From: Alphaproteobacteria bacterium
GTDB lineage: Bacteria > Pseudomonadota > Alphaproteobacteria > CALKHQ01
DNA: 64,000 nucleotides
NCBI GenBank assembly: GCA_041396705.1
Contig: JAWKYB010000003.1
Coordinates: 124,001 to 188,000 of the forward strand
Direction: 5' to 3'
Shown here: piece by piece, positions 26,144-38,493 of the stretch
How positions within the stretch are numbered: position 1 is the first letter of the stretch
Layout: each line of letters starts with the position of its first letter
Notes under the pieces: generated by a model
Database searches by the model: none
The model's input: only the letters and a program-made list of their open reading frames with translations
Told to the model about the DNA's origin: nothing
Translations under genes and position numbers: made by a program

Positions 26144-27067
26144 ATGATGAAGGTCAAGCTGGCCCTGGCAACTGCTGCGTTCGTTCTGGCAACCGGCGGA
26201 TCGGCCTGGGCCGACTGGCGCGATCAGGTGCCGGTGTTCCGCGTCGGTCTGCTCGGCGGCGAGAACGAACAGGATCGCCTGGCACGCTACGAGCCCTGGC
26301 GCCAGCACATGGAGGCGCGCCTGGGCGTGCCGGTCGAACTCTATCCGGCGTCCGACTATGCCGGCGTGATCCAGGGCCTGGCCGCCGGCCAGCTCGAGTT
26401 CGGTGCGCTCGGCGCGTCGTCCTATGCGGCGGCGTGGCTGGAGACCAATGGCGGCGTCGAGCCGCTGGTGGTGGCGCGCGAGGACGACGGCACCACCGGC
26501 TACTACTCGGTGATGTACACGCTGGCCGACAGCGGCATCACCTCGATCGAGGACATGGAAGGCAAGTCGCTGGCCTTCGCCGATCCCGACTCCACCTCCG
26601 GCTATCTGATCCCGAAATTCCAGCTCGGCGACCTGCTCGGCGTCGACCCGGAGGAGGGCTACTTCTCCCGCACCGGCTTCGGCGGCGGCCACGAGCAGGC
26701 CGTGGTCGCGGTGCTGGAGGGTCAGTACGACGCCGGCGTCACCTGGACCTCGCTGCAGGGCGACCCGGCGACCGGCTACTCCCGCGGCAATCTGGCCGAG
26801 ATGGTGGCCAAAGGCATGCTCGACATGAACCAGATCCGGATCATCTGGAACTCGACGCTGATCCCGAACGGTCCGAACGCGATCCGCAGCGACCTGCCGC
26901 AGGAGCTGAAGGACCTGGTTCGCGGCATCATCGTGGCGATGCCGCTGGAGAACCCGGAGGCCTATGAGGCGGCCGAGCGCGGCACCGGCCAGGGCTACGA
27001 GGTCGTCGACAACGCCTTCTTCGAGCCGATCATCGATCTGCGCAGCAAGCTGTCGGCCCAGCGCTGA
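26144..27067 (+). CDS. phnD: Phosphonate ABC transporter periplasmic binding protein
   Basis: 307 residues. A signal peptide ends SAWADW. The mature protein has FRVGLLGGENEQDRLARYEP, LGVPVELYPASDYAGVIQGL, EFGALGASSYAAAW and LAFADPDSTSGYLIPKF, all typical of PhnD/PtxB-type proteins, where the DPDSTSGY segment binds the phosphonate headgroup. RBS GAGGTAGAGGGA precedes ATG 26144 (an ATG three bases on is an alternative). It should capture phosphonates or phosphite in the periplasm for PhnCE. Confidence 0.92.
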   Translation: MMKVKLALATAAFVLATGGSAWADWRDQVPVFRVGLLGGENEQDRLARYEPWRQHMEARLGVPVELYPASDYAGVIQGLAAGQLEFGALGASSYAAAWLETNGGVEPLVVAREDDGTTGYYSVMYTLADSGITSIEDMEGKSLAFADPDSTSGYLIPKFQLGDLLGVDPEEGYFSRTGFGGGHEQAVVAVLEGQYDAGVTWTSLQGDPATGYSRGNLAEMVAKGMLDMNQIRIIWNSTLIPNGPNAIRSDLPQELKDLVRGIIVAMPLENPEAYEAAERGTGQGYEVVDNAFFEPIIDLRSKLSAQR

Positions 27068-27078
27068 CCGAAAGACCG

Positions 27079-28083
27079 ATGGCCGGGGTGACGGACGGGT
27101 CGCCCCGGCTTTCGTCTGTCCGGATGGCGACAAAATCCGCAAGCGACCGCGACGATCCGCCCGATGGCGCGGTCGCGGCGACGAACGGCGCAAACGGCAA
27201 GGACGACGCGGCGCTGCTGGCCGCGTTCGAGGCGCGCTACGGCCGCCGGATCGCCAGGCGGCGGCGGTCCGGCCTGATCGGCCTCGTCGTCCTCTGCCTG
27301 CTCTTCGCCGCTTCCGTCGTCGTCTCCGATTTCTATCCCGGCCGGCTGATCGACGGCTGGCAGGAACTGACCGGCTATCTCGGCCGGCTGGTGCCGCCGC
27401 TGTCGCCGGACCTGCTGTGGGAGGACGACCAGACCGCGGGGTCGTTCGCCTACTGGCTGTACAACCTCGGCGATTTCCTGCTGCTGCTGCTCGACACGGT
27501 GAACATGGCGATCGTCGCCACGCTGGCCGGGGCGGCGTTCGCCGTCGCGGCCAGCTTCGTCGCCGCGCGCAACCTGATGAGCAACACGCCGCTGTTCTTC
27601 CTGGCGCGACGGCTGCTGGAGATCGCCCGCGCGGTGCCGGAGCTGGTCTACGCGATGATGTTCGTCTGGTCGTTCGGCGTCGGGCCGGTGGCCGGCATCC
27701 TGGCCATCGCCATCCACACCGCCGGCGCGCTGGGCAAGCTGTTCGCCGAGGTCAACGAGAACGTCGATCCGCGCCCGGTCGAGGGCCTGCGCGCCGCCGG
27801 CGCCAACTGGTTCATGCTGATGCGATTCGCCGTGACGCCCCAGGTGCTGCCGAACTTCGTCTCCTATGCGATCCTGCGGTTCGAGATCAACATCAGAGCC
27901 GCCAGCATCATCGGGCTGGTCGGCGCCGGCGGCATCGGCTTCGAGCTGATCACCCGGCTGAAGAAGCAGCAATATATCGATGCCGGGCTGCTGGTGCTGA
28001 TCATCGTGCTGGCCGTGGTGGTGCTCGACCTGATTTCCGAACGCGTACGCCGTCGCGTCATCGGCCGGGGGGTGGCGGCATGA
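27079..28083 (+). CDS. phnE: Phosphonate ABC transporter permease 1
   Basis: 334 residues. About 65 soluble, charged N-terminal residues precede six predicted spans. The core has LDTVNMAIVATLAGAAFAV, EIARAVPELVYAMMFVWSFG and GLVGAGGIGFELI, and the EAA loop VEGLRAAGANWFMLMRF. ATG 27079 is taken; ATG 27124 would remove 15 residues and also fits. It overlaps the next permease by four bases (ATGA). Confidence 0.9.
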   Translation: MAGVTDGSPRLSSVRMATKSASDRDDPPDGAVAATNGANGKDDAALLAAFEARYGRRIARRRRSGLIGLVVLCLLFAASVVVSDFYPGRLIDGWQELTGYLGRLVPPLSPDLLWEDDQTAGSFAYWLYNLGDFLLLLLDTVNMAIVATLAGAAFAVAASFVAARNLMSNTPLFFLARRLLEIARAVPELVYAMMFVWSFGVGPVAGILAIAIHTAGALGKLFAEVNENVDPRPVEGLRAAGANWFMLMRFAVTPQVLPNFVSYAILRFEINIRAASIIGLVGAGGIGFELITRLKKQQYIDAGLLVLIIVLAVVVLDLISERVRRRVIGRGVAA

Positions 28084-29069
28084 TCCGCCGTGGCGCACCT
28101 CCCGTCTCCGCGGCGGAAATGGCCGACATCGCCCGCCGGTTCCCCGGCGCCTTCCCGGCTTGGACGCGGCGGCGCCTGCTCGCCTGGGGTCTCGCCGCCG
28201 CGGCGCTCGCCTATTTCATCGGGCTGTGCCTGCACTTCGACCTCACCCCGGGCACGCTGTGGGACGGCCTGACCCGGGGCGACAAGGGCGTCATGGTCAT
28301 TCTCGGCCAGATGGTCCCGCCCTGGCCGTTCACCGCTTCCGACGCCGACCCCGAACGCCTGGCCGTCTCGGTGCTGCTGGACCAGGCCGGTCTGCGCATC
28401 GATGCCCTGTTCACCGGCGCCGAGGTCGCGTTCAACGAAGACTGGACCGTGCTGGAGGAATGCAGCGTGGCGCTGCTGGAAACGCTCGCCATGGCGTTCC
28501 TCGGCACCTTCCTTGCCGGCCTGTTCGCGCTTGTGCTCGGCTTCCTCGGCGCCGGCAACATCGTCGGCAGCTGGCTGTTGCGATTCTCGCTGCGCCGGCT
28601 GTTCGACACGCTGCGCGGCATCGACCAGCTGATCTGGGCGCTGGTGTTCGTGCGCATGGTCGGGCTCGGGCCGATGGCCGGCGTGCTCGCCATCTTCGTC
28701 AGCGACACCGGCACGCTGTCCAAGCTGTTCGCCGAGGCGATCGAGAATGCCGAGCGCAAGCAGATGGAGGGTGTCCGGGCGACCGGCGCCACCAACCTGC
28801 TGGTCATGCGCTTCGGCGCGCTGCCGCAGGTGCTGCCGGTGTTCGTTTCGCAGGTGCTGTACTACATCGAATCCAACACCCGCTCGGCCACGGTGCTCGG
28901 CATCGTCGGCGCCGGCGGCATCGGGCTGCAGTTGTCGGAGCGGTTCAAGATTCTGAAGTGGGATCAGGTCGGGTTCATCATTCTGTTGATCCTGCTGGCG
29001 GTATTCCTGATCGACACCCTGTCGCGCCTGCTGCGCCAGCGCATCGTCGGCCGGCAGCGGATGGTCTGA
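28080..29069 (+). CDS. phnE: Phosphonate ABC transporter permease 2
   Basis: 329 residues, a paralogue of the preceding PhnE: LLETLAMAFLGTFLAGLFAL, DTLRGIDQLIWALVFVRMVG, MEGVRATGATNLLVMRFG and GIVGAGGIGLQL correspond. Between the first and second spans it has a ~100-residue hydrophilic stretch that should face the periplasm. Two different PhnE proteins per transporter are common. It is the last gene of the plus-strand operon and converges with the FadJ-like gene, 12 bases away. Confidence 0.9.
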   Translation: MIRRGAPPVSAAEMADIARRFPGAFPAWTRRRLLAWGLAAAALAYFIGLCLHFDLTPGTLWDGLTRGDKGVMVILGQMVPPWPFTASDADPERLAVSVLLDQAGLRIDALFTGAEVAFNEDWTVLEECSVALLETLAMAFLGTFLAGLFALVLGFLGAGNIVGSWLLRFSLRRLFDTLRGIDQLIWALVFVRMVGLGPMAGVLAIFVSDTGTLSKLFAEAIENAERKQMEGVRATGATNLLVMRFGALPQVLPVFVSQVLYYIESNTRSATVLGIVGAGGIGLQLSERFKILKWDQVGFIILLILLAVFLIDTLSRLLRQRIVGRQRMV

Positions 29070-29081
29070 CGCACCGCCGCT

Positions 29082-31157
29082 TCAGGCCGCCTCCAGCTCC
29101 GCGAAACGCCGGCCGTCGGCGGCGAGGCTCGCCAGCAGCGGCGCCACCTGCCAGGCCGTCGGGTCGGCGGCGGCCAAGCGGTCGACCAGCGCGGACACTG
29201 CGGCGACGCCGACCTCGTCGGCCCAGAACAGCGGCCCGCCCCACGGGCGCGGGAAGCCGTAGCCGTTGAGGAACACGACGTCGATATCCGCGGCGCAGCG
29301 CGCGGTGCCCTCGGCCAGCACGTGGCAGGCCTCGTTGACCATCGCCGCCAGCAGCCGCTCGCGGATTTCCGCATCGTCGAACGGCCGGCGTACGATGCCG
29401 TGCTCCACCGCCGCTTCCGCGATCAGCGCGTCGACCGCCGGGTCGGGCAGCGCGGTGCGTCCGCCGGGCTCGTAGCGGTACCAGCCGGCGCCGGTCTTCT
29501 GGCCGGTGCGGCCGATCGCGCACAGCCGGTCGGCAAGGTCGGAATGGCGCAGGGTCGGGTTGGCCTCGCGCCAATGCCGCCGCACGCCGAGGCCGATGTC
29601 GAGGCCGGCCAGGTCGATGGCGGCGAACGGTCCCATGCGGAAGCCGAAGTCCTGCATCGCCCGGTCGACCTGCTGCGGCGCGGCGCCGTCCTCGACCAGA
29701 TAGTCGGCGTGCCGGCGATAGGCGCTCCAGATCCGGTTGCCGATGAAGCCGTGGGCGTTGCCGGCACGCACCGCGACCTTGCCCATCCGTCGGGCGAGCG
29801 CGAAGGCGGTGGCGACGGCCCGCGCGTCGGCGCCGGCCGGCACCACCACCTCCAGCAGCTTCATCAGGTGGGCCGGGCTGAAGAAGTGCAGGCCGATCAC
29901 CCGTGTCGGCCGGCCGGCCGCCTGGGCCAGCGCCGCCACGTCGAGATAGGAGGTGTTGGTGGCCAGCAGCGCGCCAGGGGCAAGGATACGGCCGAGCTCC
30001 GCGAACAGGGCGGTCTTGACGGCGAGGTCCTCGAACACTGCCTCGATCACCAGGTCGCAGGCGCCGAGCGCAGCCGGCGTCGTGGCCGTCGCAAGCCGTG
30101 CCTTGCGCGCCGCGGCCTCCGTCGCACTGATCCGGTCCTTGGCGGCATCGCCGTCGATCAGGTCGGCGACGGCGTCGCGCGCCCGCTCCAGCGCCGCGTC
30201 GTCGCTGTCGACCAGCGTCACCGGTAGGCCTGCCGCGAGCAGGCACAGCGCGATGCCGCGCCCCATGGTGCCGGCACCGACAACGCCGGCGGCTGTCACC
30301 GGCGCCGGTTCGGCCGCGACGGCACCACCCTGCGCCGCGCCCCGTTCCGCCAGGAAGGTGTGGCGCAGCGCACGTCCCTCGCGCGAATCCCGACAGGCGA
30401 CGAACAGCGCGCGCTCGTGCGCCAGCCCGTCGCTCAGCGGCATCCGCGCCGCGGCGCGGATGGCGTCCAGTGCGCGCAGCGGCGCCTGCAGCCCGCGCGC
30501 GGCCCGGGTGACGTCCGCCTCGATCCGGTCCCAGTCGATGCCGGCATCGTCGACCGGCGCCTCGGCAAAGCGGTGCGAGACGGCGTGCCCATCCGCCAGG
30601 TCCTGCGCCAGGGCCGTCGCCGCCGCGACCAGCTCGCCATCGGCAATGCGGTCGACCAGGCCGAGTTCCGTCGCCTCGGCAGTGGCCACACGCCGGCCGG
30701 AGGTGATCAGGTCGATGGCGGCGGCAACGCCGGCCAGCCGCGGCAGCATCTGGGTTCCGCCGGCGCCGGGTACGACGCCGACATGGACCTCCGGGAAGCC
30801 GAGCATCGCGTCGGCGGCGGCGACCCTCCCCTGGCAGGCCAGCGCCAGTTCGAGCCCGCCGCCCAGAGCCGTGCCGTGGATCGCGGCGACGATCGGCTTC
30901 GCCGCGTTGCGCAGCGCGGCAACTACCACGGGTAACGTCGGATCGGCCGGCGGCCGGCCAAACTCGTTCAAGTCCGCGCCGGCAACGAAGGTGCGGCCGG
31001 CACAGCGCAGCACGCCGGCGACGAGGTCCTGCCGTGCCTCGAGCCGGGCCAGCGCATCGGCCAGTCCGGCACGGACGGCATGCGAAGCGGCGTTGACCGG
31101 CGGGTTGTCGATCGTGATCAGGCCGATCGCGCCCGCCGCTTCCAGGGAAACCGTCAT
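29082..31157 (-). CDS. Enoyl-CoA hydratase/3-hydroxyacyl-CoA dehydrogenase, FadJ-like
   Basis: 691 residues, two enzymes in one chain. Residues ~1-190: crotonase fold with IHGTALGGGLELALACQGR (oxyanion-hole GGG) and FPEVHVGVVPGAGGTQMLPR (catalytic Glu). Residues ~295-680: NAD-binding GVVGAGTMGRGIALCLLAAG, LATNTSYLDV, VIGLHFFSPAHLMKLLEVV (catalytic His) and GNAHGFIGNR. It should hydrate enoyl-CoA and oxidise the L-3-hydroxyacyl-CoA in beta-oxidation. No thiolase is adjacent. It lies 32 bases after ureG on the same strand, so it may be read through from the urease operon, though the functions are unrelated. Confidence 0.92.
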   Translation of the reverse strand: MTVSLEAAGAIGLITIDNPPVNAASHAVRAGLADALARLEARQDLVAGVLRCAGRTFVAGADLNEFGRPPADPTLPVVVAALRNAAKPIVAAIHGTALGGGLELALACQGRVAAADAMLGFPEVHVGVVPGAGGTQMLPRLAGVAAAIDLITSGRRVATAEATELGLVDRIADGELVAAATALAQDLADGHAVSHRFAEAPVDDAGIDWDRIEADVTRAARGLQAPLRALDAIRAAARMPLSDGLAHERALFVACRDSREGRALRHTFLAERGAAQGGAVAAEPAPVTAAGVVGAGTMGRGIALCLLAAGLPVTLVDSDDAALERARDAVADLIDGDAAKDRISATEAAARKARLATATTPAALGACDLVIEAVFEDLAVKTALFAELGRILAPGALLATNTSYLDVAALAQAAGRPTRVIGLHFFSPAHLMKLLEVVVPAGADARAVATAFALARRMGKVAVRAGNAHGFIGNRIWSAYRRHADYLVEDGAAPQQVDRAMQDFGFRMGPFAAIDLAGLDIGLGVRRHWREANPTLRHSDLADRLCAIGRTGQKTGAGWYRYEPGGRTALPDPAVDALIAEAAVEHGIVRRPFDDAEIRERLLAAMVNEACHVLAEGTARCAADIDVVFLNGYGFPRPWGGPLFWADEVGVAAVSALVDRLAAADPTAWQVAPLLASLAADGRRFAELEAA

Positions 31158-31189
31158 CGCCGCACCTCGCCGCCCTCTGGCGGCCGAAC

Positions 31190-32530
<1,341 letters not shown>

Positions 32531-32547
<17 letters not shown>

Positions 32548-33079
32548 GCCCGTGACCGTGGCTGTGGCCCGATCCATGGCCGTGCGCGTGGCCATGGCCG
32601 TGATCGTGCCCATGATCGTGCCCGTGATCGTGGCCATGGACCTGGCCTTCGCCATAGGCGCCGCCCTCCGGGTCGAACGGCGCGCTGACATGCGCGACCG
32701 TGGCGCCGAGCCGGGCCAGCATGTCCTCGATCACATGGTCGCGGCGAATGCGCAGGCGGTCGCCGACGATCTGCACCGGCAGGTGCCGGTTGCCCAGGTG
32801 CCAGGCCATGCGCAGCCGATGCCCGTCGTCCGGGCTGCGTACTTCCGCCAGGTCTTCCGGAGCCGCGACCACCGCGACCAGGCGTCCGTCGCCGAGTTGC
32901 AGCGCATCGCCGTCGCGCAGGGTCGTGGCGCGCGGCAGGTCGACCAGGATGGCGAGCCCGCCCGCGGTGGTCAGCGCAATCCGACGCCGGCTGCGACGGT
33001 CGAAGTCGAGCTCCACCCGGTCGGCGGCGCGTTCGGCCTGCCAGGCGCCGGCGGCAACGACGGTGTCGGCGCGGATCAT
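32531..33079 (-). CDS. ureE: Urease nickel metallochaperone with His-rich tail
   Basis: 182 residues. N-terminal UreE domain (RADRVELDFDRRSRRRIALT, LPRATTLRDGDAL) and metal-binding domain (AWHLGNRHLPVQI, with the conserved His of HLGNRHxP). The last ~35 residues alternate His with Gly/Asp (HGHDHGHDHGHDHGHG and onward), a nickel-storing tail as in Klebsiella UreE but longer. The tail DNA is low-complexity (about 32531-32640) and prone to polymerase slippage or assembly error. Confidence 0.95.
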
Positions 33080-33119
33080 GCGCGCAGACTCGCCGCTGCC
33101 GTGCGCATACGGCAGCGGA

Positions 33120-33623
33120 TCAACGTCGGCGTTTTCTGCGGCGCGGGTCGGGTTGCCGGCCGCTGACCAGCATCCACAGACCTGCGGCGATGCAGAGCGC
33201 CGGCAGGCCGACCATGTAGCCATAGACCGGCAGGTCGCCGAGCAGCGCCGCCCCGCCGATGGCGATTGCGAGCAGGACGCCGATGGCCAGCGCGCCCAGG
33301 CCGATCAGCCGCGACCGTCGCCTGACGCGCGGTTCCGTCGGATTGGCGATCGCCCAGTCCTGCCGGGTCCGTTCCGCCTGCCATGCTGCCGCGACGGCGC
33401 CACGCCAGCGCCGGAAGTTGCCGTTGCGCCGCCCGGCCATCCAGACCGCGCCCCCGCCGAGCGTCAGCACCGCCAGCGCATAGAGCCAGGCATGGTCCGG
33501 CGCCAGCCAGAGAAACAGGTACAGCCCGGCCAGTACCGCCAGCGCGGCGACCAGCAGGCCCGCTGCGATCAGCCTGCCGCGCCATGTGGTTGCGCGCAGC
33601 GAGGGGATTTCGAGGTCCGGCAT
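33120..33623 (-). CDS. Four-span membrane protein inside urease operon
   Basis: 167 residues with four hydrophobic segments at about 18-40, 44-63, 106-128 and 133-154, a basic cytoplasmic loop between the second and third (RRNGNFRRWRG) and an Arg/Lys-rich C-terminus. No family is recognised. It sits between ureC and ureE on the same strand with gaps of 23 and 40 bases, so it is co-transcribed with urease. A role in membrane transport of nickel or urea would fit the position but no motif supports it. Confidence 0.7.
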   Translation of the reverse strand: MPDLEIPSLRATTWRGRLIAAGLLVAALAVLAGLYLFLWLAPDHAWLYALAVLTLGGGAVWMAGRRNGNFRRWRGAVAAAWQAERTRQDWAIANPTEPRVRRRSRLIGLGALAIGVLLAIAIGGAALLGDLPVYGYMVGLPALCIAAGLWMLVSGRQPDPRRRKRRR

Positions 33624-33646
33624 CGGCGTTTGTCATGTCCGGCGCA

Positions 33647-35359
<1,713 letters not shown>

Positions 35360-35360
35360 G

Positions 35361-35678
35361 TCAGTTCCCCCCGTCCAGCGGACCCATGACCTTCTGGTTG
35401 AAGCCCCAGACCGCGCGCTTGCCGGCGAACGGCACCAGCGTCACCGCGCGGCTCTGGCCGGGCTCGAAGCGCACGGCGGTGCCGGCGGCGATGTCCAGCC
35501 GCATGCCGCGCGCCTTGTCGCGGTCGAACTTCAGCGCCGGGTTGGTCTCGGCGAAATGGTAGTGGCTGCCGACCTGGATCGGCCGGTCGCCGCCGTTGGC
35601 CACGGTCAGCGTCACCGTCGGCTGGCCCTTGTTCAGCTCGATCTCGCCGGCGGCCGGGAACAGTTCGCCCGGGATCAT
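35361..35678 (-). CDS. ureB: Urease beta subunit
   Basis: 105 residues, as expected. MIPGELFPAAGEIELN, VANGGDRPIQVGSHYHFAET, and the C-terminal GQSRAVTLVPFAGKRAVWG are family signatures. It packs against UreC in the (ABC)3 enzyme. It lies between ureJ and ureC with near-zero spacing. Confidence 0.97.
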   Translation of the reverse strand: MIPGELFPAAGEIELNKGQPTVTLTVANGGDRPIQVGSHYHFAETNPALKFDRDKARGMRLDIAAGTAVRFEPGQSRAVTLVPFAGKRAVWGFNQKVMGPLDGGN

Positions 35679-35688
35679 CGCAGCCACC

Positions 35689-36279
35689 CTAGGCGCCGAA
35701 GGCCAGGGCTGCACCGGCGAGAGCGACGGCCGCCCCTGCCGCGCGCACGGCGGTGCGCCAGACCTTGCCCCGCGAGGCCAGCGCAAGGCCGATGCCGGCG
35801 GCATGCAATGCAGCCGTGGCCAGCGCGAAGCCGGCGCCATAGAGCAGTGCAGCGCCCGCTTCCGGCGCTTCGGTCCCGTGGGCATGGCCGTGGGCCAGCG
35901 CGAACAGGCCAACGATGCCGGCACCGGCCCAGAGCGGCAGGTTGGCCGATACGGCGACCATGGTGCCCAGCACGACGATCGACGCGGCAATCCCAGGCTC
36001 TATCGCCGGCAGCGACACGCCGGCGATGCCGAGCATCCCGCCCAGCAGCATCACGCCGACGAATACGCAGGGCCAAAGCCATAGCGCCTTGCCGCCCTTC
36101 GATGCGGCCCAAAGGCCGACCGCGACCATGGCCAGGATGTGATCGAAGCCGCCAAGCGGATGGCCGAGGCCGGCCATGAACGACGTGGTGGCGCCGACGC
36201 CGGTATGGGCAAACGCGGCGGTGGTGGCAAACAGTACCGCGCTGGCAGCCGCAGCGGCCGGAATCATGCGGATCATCAT
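35689..36279 (-). CDS. ureJ: HupE/UreJ-family nickel permease
   Basis: 196 residues. A signal-like first span ends TTAAFAHTG, followed by the family motif HPLGGFDHILAMVAVGLWA with the metal-binding His and Asp, then five further spans and a His-containing loop (FALAHGHAHGTEAP). HupE/UreJ proteins import nickel (or cobalt) for hydrogenase or urease. Its place between ureA and ureB indicates nickel supply for this urease. Confidence 0.93.
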   Translation of the reverse strand: MMIRMIPAAAAASAVLFATTAAFAHTGVGATTSFMAGLGHPLGGFDHILAMVAVGLWAASKGGKALWLWPCVFVGVMLLGGMLGIAGVSLPAIEPGIAASIVVLGTMVAVSANLPLWAGAGIVGLFALAHGHAHGTEAPEAGAALLYGAGFALATAALHAAGIGLALASRGKVWRTAVRAAGAAVALAGAALAFGA

Positions 36280-36286
36280 TTCCTCC

Positions 36287-36589
36287 TCAGCGGATCGGAT
36301 TGTGCACGGTCACCAGCTTGGTGCCGTCCGGGAAGGTAGCCTCGACCTGGACGTCGTGGATCATCTCGGCAATTCCGTCCATCACCTGCTCGCGCGTGAC
36401 GACGTGCGCGCCCGCCTCCATCAGGTCGGCGACGGAGCGGCCGTCGCGCGCGCCCTCGACCACGAAGTCGGTGATCAGCGCGATCGCCTCGGGATGGTTC
36501 AGCTTCACACCGCGTTCCAGCCGGCGCCTGGCGACCACGGCCGCCATCGCGACCAAGAGCTTGTCCTTCTCGCGCGGTGTCAGGTTCAT
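36287..36589 (-). CDS. ureA: Urease gamma subunit
   Basis: 100 residues, standard. MNLTPREKDKLLVAMAAVVA, RGVKLNHPEAIALITDFV, EGARDGRSVADLME and the C-terminal FPDGTKLVTVHNPIR are diagnostic. RBS-like GGGGGAGAGGG lies directly upstream. It is separate from UreB, as in Klebsiella and rhizobia and unlike the Helicobacter fusion. Confidence 0.98.
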   Translation of the reverse strand: MNLTPREKDKLLVAMAAVVARRRLERGVKLNHPEAIALITDFVVEGARDGRSVADLMEAGAHVVTREQVMDGIAEMIHDVQVEATFPDGTKLVTVHNPIR

Positions 36590-36614
36590 CCCTCTCCCCC
36601 TGTGCCCGTTCTTC

Positions 36615-37430
36615 TCACAGCAGCCACGGCCGCGGCGGCGGCAGCCCGTCGCGCAACGCGCCCATCACCGCCAGCGCGGCCTGCCGCGTCGCGGCTGCAT
36701 CGACGGCGATCATACGCACCACCAGCAGCCCGTCATAGGCGCTCGCGCCGCTGCGCACACCGTCGCGGCCGTCCAGCAGGTCCCGCACCGGGTCCAGCCG
36801 CCGCTCGGCATCCGGCGCCACATGCACGACCAGGGCCAACGCCGATCCGCCTGCGGCAGCTGCCGGCCGGTCGAGCAGGGCGTCGACCGCACCGTCGAGC
36901 CGCAGCGAATCCGCGAACACCGGCCGGCCGTCGCGCACGATGCGCCAACGGTCGCGCAGGATGGCGTGGCGCACCCGCTCGCCCATCGCGGCGCGGCCGA
37001 GCACGGTCAGCTCGGTAGCGGTCAGCGTGGCATCGGCGGCCATCGTCACCTCGGTCCGCCGGTCGAGCGCGGCGCGGTCGAACAGGATCGTCTCCTGCGG
37101 CAGCCAGTCGAGCCGCGCGCCGGCGCCGATCCGCAGTGCGTTGCGCATTTCCGCCACGCCGCCGGCGCTGCGATAGATCTTCTCCGCGGCCTGGCCGGAC
37201 AGGGTCGCCGCAGCGCCCGCCGCCACGTCCACCGCCACGTGGAAGCGGTCACCGCCGGTCAGCCCGCCCGCCGTGTTGATGACGATGCCGGTCGGGGACA
37301 TGCCGCCGTGCTGGCGCGGGAAGCGCAAGCGGGCGCAGCCGCTCTGATAGGCACGTGCCACCGTGGTGCCGCGCACCCCATGGGCAAAGGCCGCGTCGAT
37401 CCGCCCGGCCGAGCGCTGGTGCGGCTGCAC
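36615..37430 (-). CDS. ureD: Urease accessory protein UreD
   Basis: About 271 residues from a GTG at 37430 (a TTG at 37499 would add 23 residues; neither has a strong ribosome site). QRSAGRIDAAF, RAYQSGCARLRFPR, GIVINTAGGLTGGDRFHVAV and QAAEKIYRSAGG are the usual UreD landmarks. UreD binds apo-urease and forms a nickel tunnel with UreF. It is the first gene of the ureD-A-J-B-C-(membrane protein)-E-F-G operon; the promoter should lie in the ~160-base gap to the divergent lyase gene. Confidence 0.9.
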   Translation of the reverse strand: MQPHQRSAGRIDAAFAHGVRGTTVARAYQSGCARLRFPRQHGGMSPTGIVINTAGGLTGGDRFHVAVDVAAGAAATLSGQAAEKIYRSAGGVAEMRNALRIGAGARLDWLPQETILFDRAALDRRTEVTMAADATLTATELTVLGRAAMGERVRHAILRDRWRIVRDGRPVFADSLRLDGAVDALLDRPAAAAGGSALALVVHVAPDAERRLDPVRDLLDGRDGVRSGASAYDGLLVVRMIAVDAAATRQAALAVMGALRDGLPPPRPWLL

Positions 37431-37589
37431 GGAATCGATGCAGTCGTGCCCGATGTCCGCGCAACTGTCCGACGATAGGAATGTGGTGCTGTGATTCAAG
37501 GCAGGTGCGGCTGGTCGGTTCCGTTCGGCGGCTTTGTCGCCCGCAGGCAAGATCGATACCATATCAGACCGACCGGCAAGGAGGACGCG

Positions 37590-38489
37590 ATGGGCGGCCG
37601 CATCGAAATCGTCGAGGTCTCGCCGCGCGACGGCATCCAGAACGAGGCGACGGTGCTGTCGGCGCGGACCAGGCTGGCACTGATCGCACGGCTGGCGGAT
37701 GCGGGCCTGCGCCGGATCGAGGTGGCGAGCTTCGTCAACCCGCAGCGGGTGCCGCAGATGGCCGACGCCGAGACGGTGATCGCCGGCCTGCCGGCGACGG
37801 TGCGCGGCATCGGCCTGGCCCTGAACGTGCGCGGGGTCGAACGGGCGCTGGCCACCGCCATCGCCGAGATCAACTTCGGGCTGGCGGCGACCGACGGCTT
37901 CGCCACCCGTAACCAGGGCCGGCCAGTGGCGGATATGCTCGAGGCATGGGGCGAGGCGGCGCGGCTGTGCCATGCGGCCGGCCGGCCGCTGACGGCCGTG
38001 CTCAGCACCGCCTTCGGCTGCCCCTATGACGGCGAGGTCGCGGTCGGGCGGGTCGCCGACATCGTGGCCGAGATCGCGGCCGCGGCACCGGCGTCGATCG
38101 CGCTGGCCGACACCATCGGCGCGGCGGTGCCGTCGGACGTGCGCGCGCGGGTGGCGGCGGCACGGGCGGCGGCGCCGGGCATCCCGATCACCTGCCACTT
38201 CCACAACACCCGCAACACCGGCCTCGCCAACGCCGTCGCCGCGGTCGAGGCCGGGGTGACGACGCTGGACGCCTCCGCGGGCGGGTTCGGCGGCTGCCCG
38301 TTCGCGCCGGCGGCGACCGGCAACATCCCGACCGAGGACCTGGCTTACATGCTGCAGCGCATGGGCTATGAGACCGGCGTCGACATCGATGCCCTGATCG
38401 CGACAGCGCACTGGCTCGGCGAACAACTGGGTCATCCGCCGCCGGGCATGGTCGCCCGGGCCGGTCCGTTTCCCCGCCGCGCCGCGTAG
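37590..38489 (+). CDS. Hydroxymethylglutaryl-CoA lyase family protein
   Basis: 299 residues. IVEVSPRDGIQNEATVLSA (Arg-Asp of the DRE-TIM metallolyase active site), EVASFVNPQRVPQMAD, CHFHNTRNTGLANAVAAV (metal-ligand HxH), and FGGCPFAPAATGNIPTED containing the catalytic Cys loop. It should cleave HMG-CoA to acetyl-CoA and acetoacetate in leucine degradation, although the loop reads PAATGN where classic enzymes have GASGN, so a related 3-hydroxyacyl-CoA substrate is possible. ATG 37590 follows AAGGAGGAC. It is alone on the plus strand; the other leucine-pathway genes are not here. Confidence 0.85.
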   Translation: MGGRIEIVEVSPRDGIQNEATVLSARTRLALIARLADAGLRRIEVASFVNPQRVPQMADAETVIAGLPATVRGIGLALNVRGVERALATAIAEINFGLAATDGFATRNQGRPVADMLEAWGEAARLCHAAGRPLTAVLSTAFGCPYDGEVAVGRVADIVAEIAAAAPASIALADTIGAAVPSDVRARVAAARAAAPGIPITCHFHNTRNTGLANAVAAVEAGVTTLDASAGGFGGCPFAPAATGNIPTEDLAYMLQRMGYETGVDIDALIATAHWLGEQLGHPPPGMVARAGPFPRRAA

Positions 38490-38493
38490 CGGA

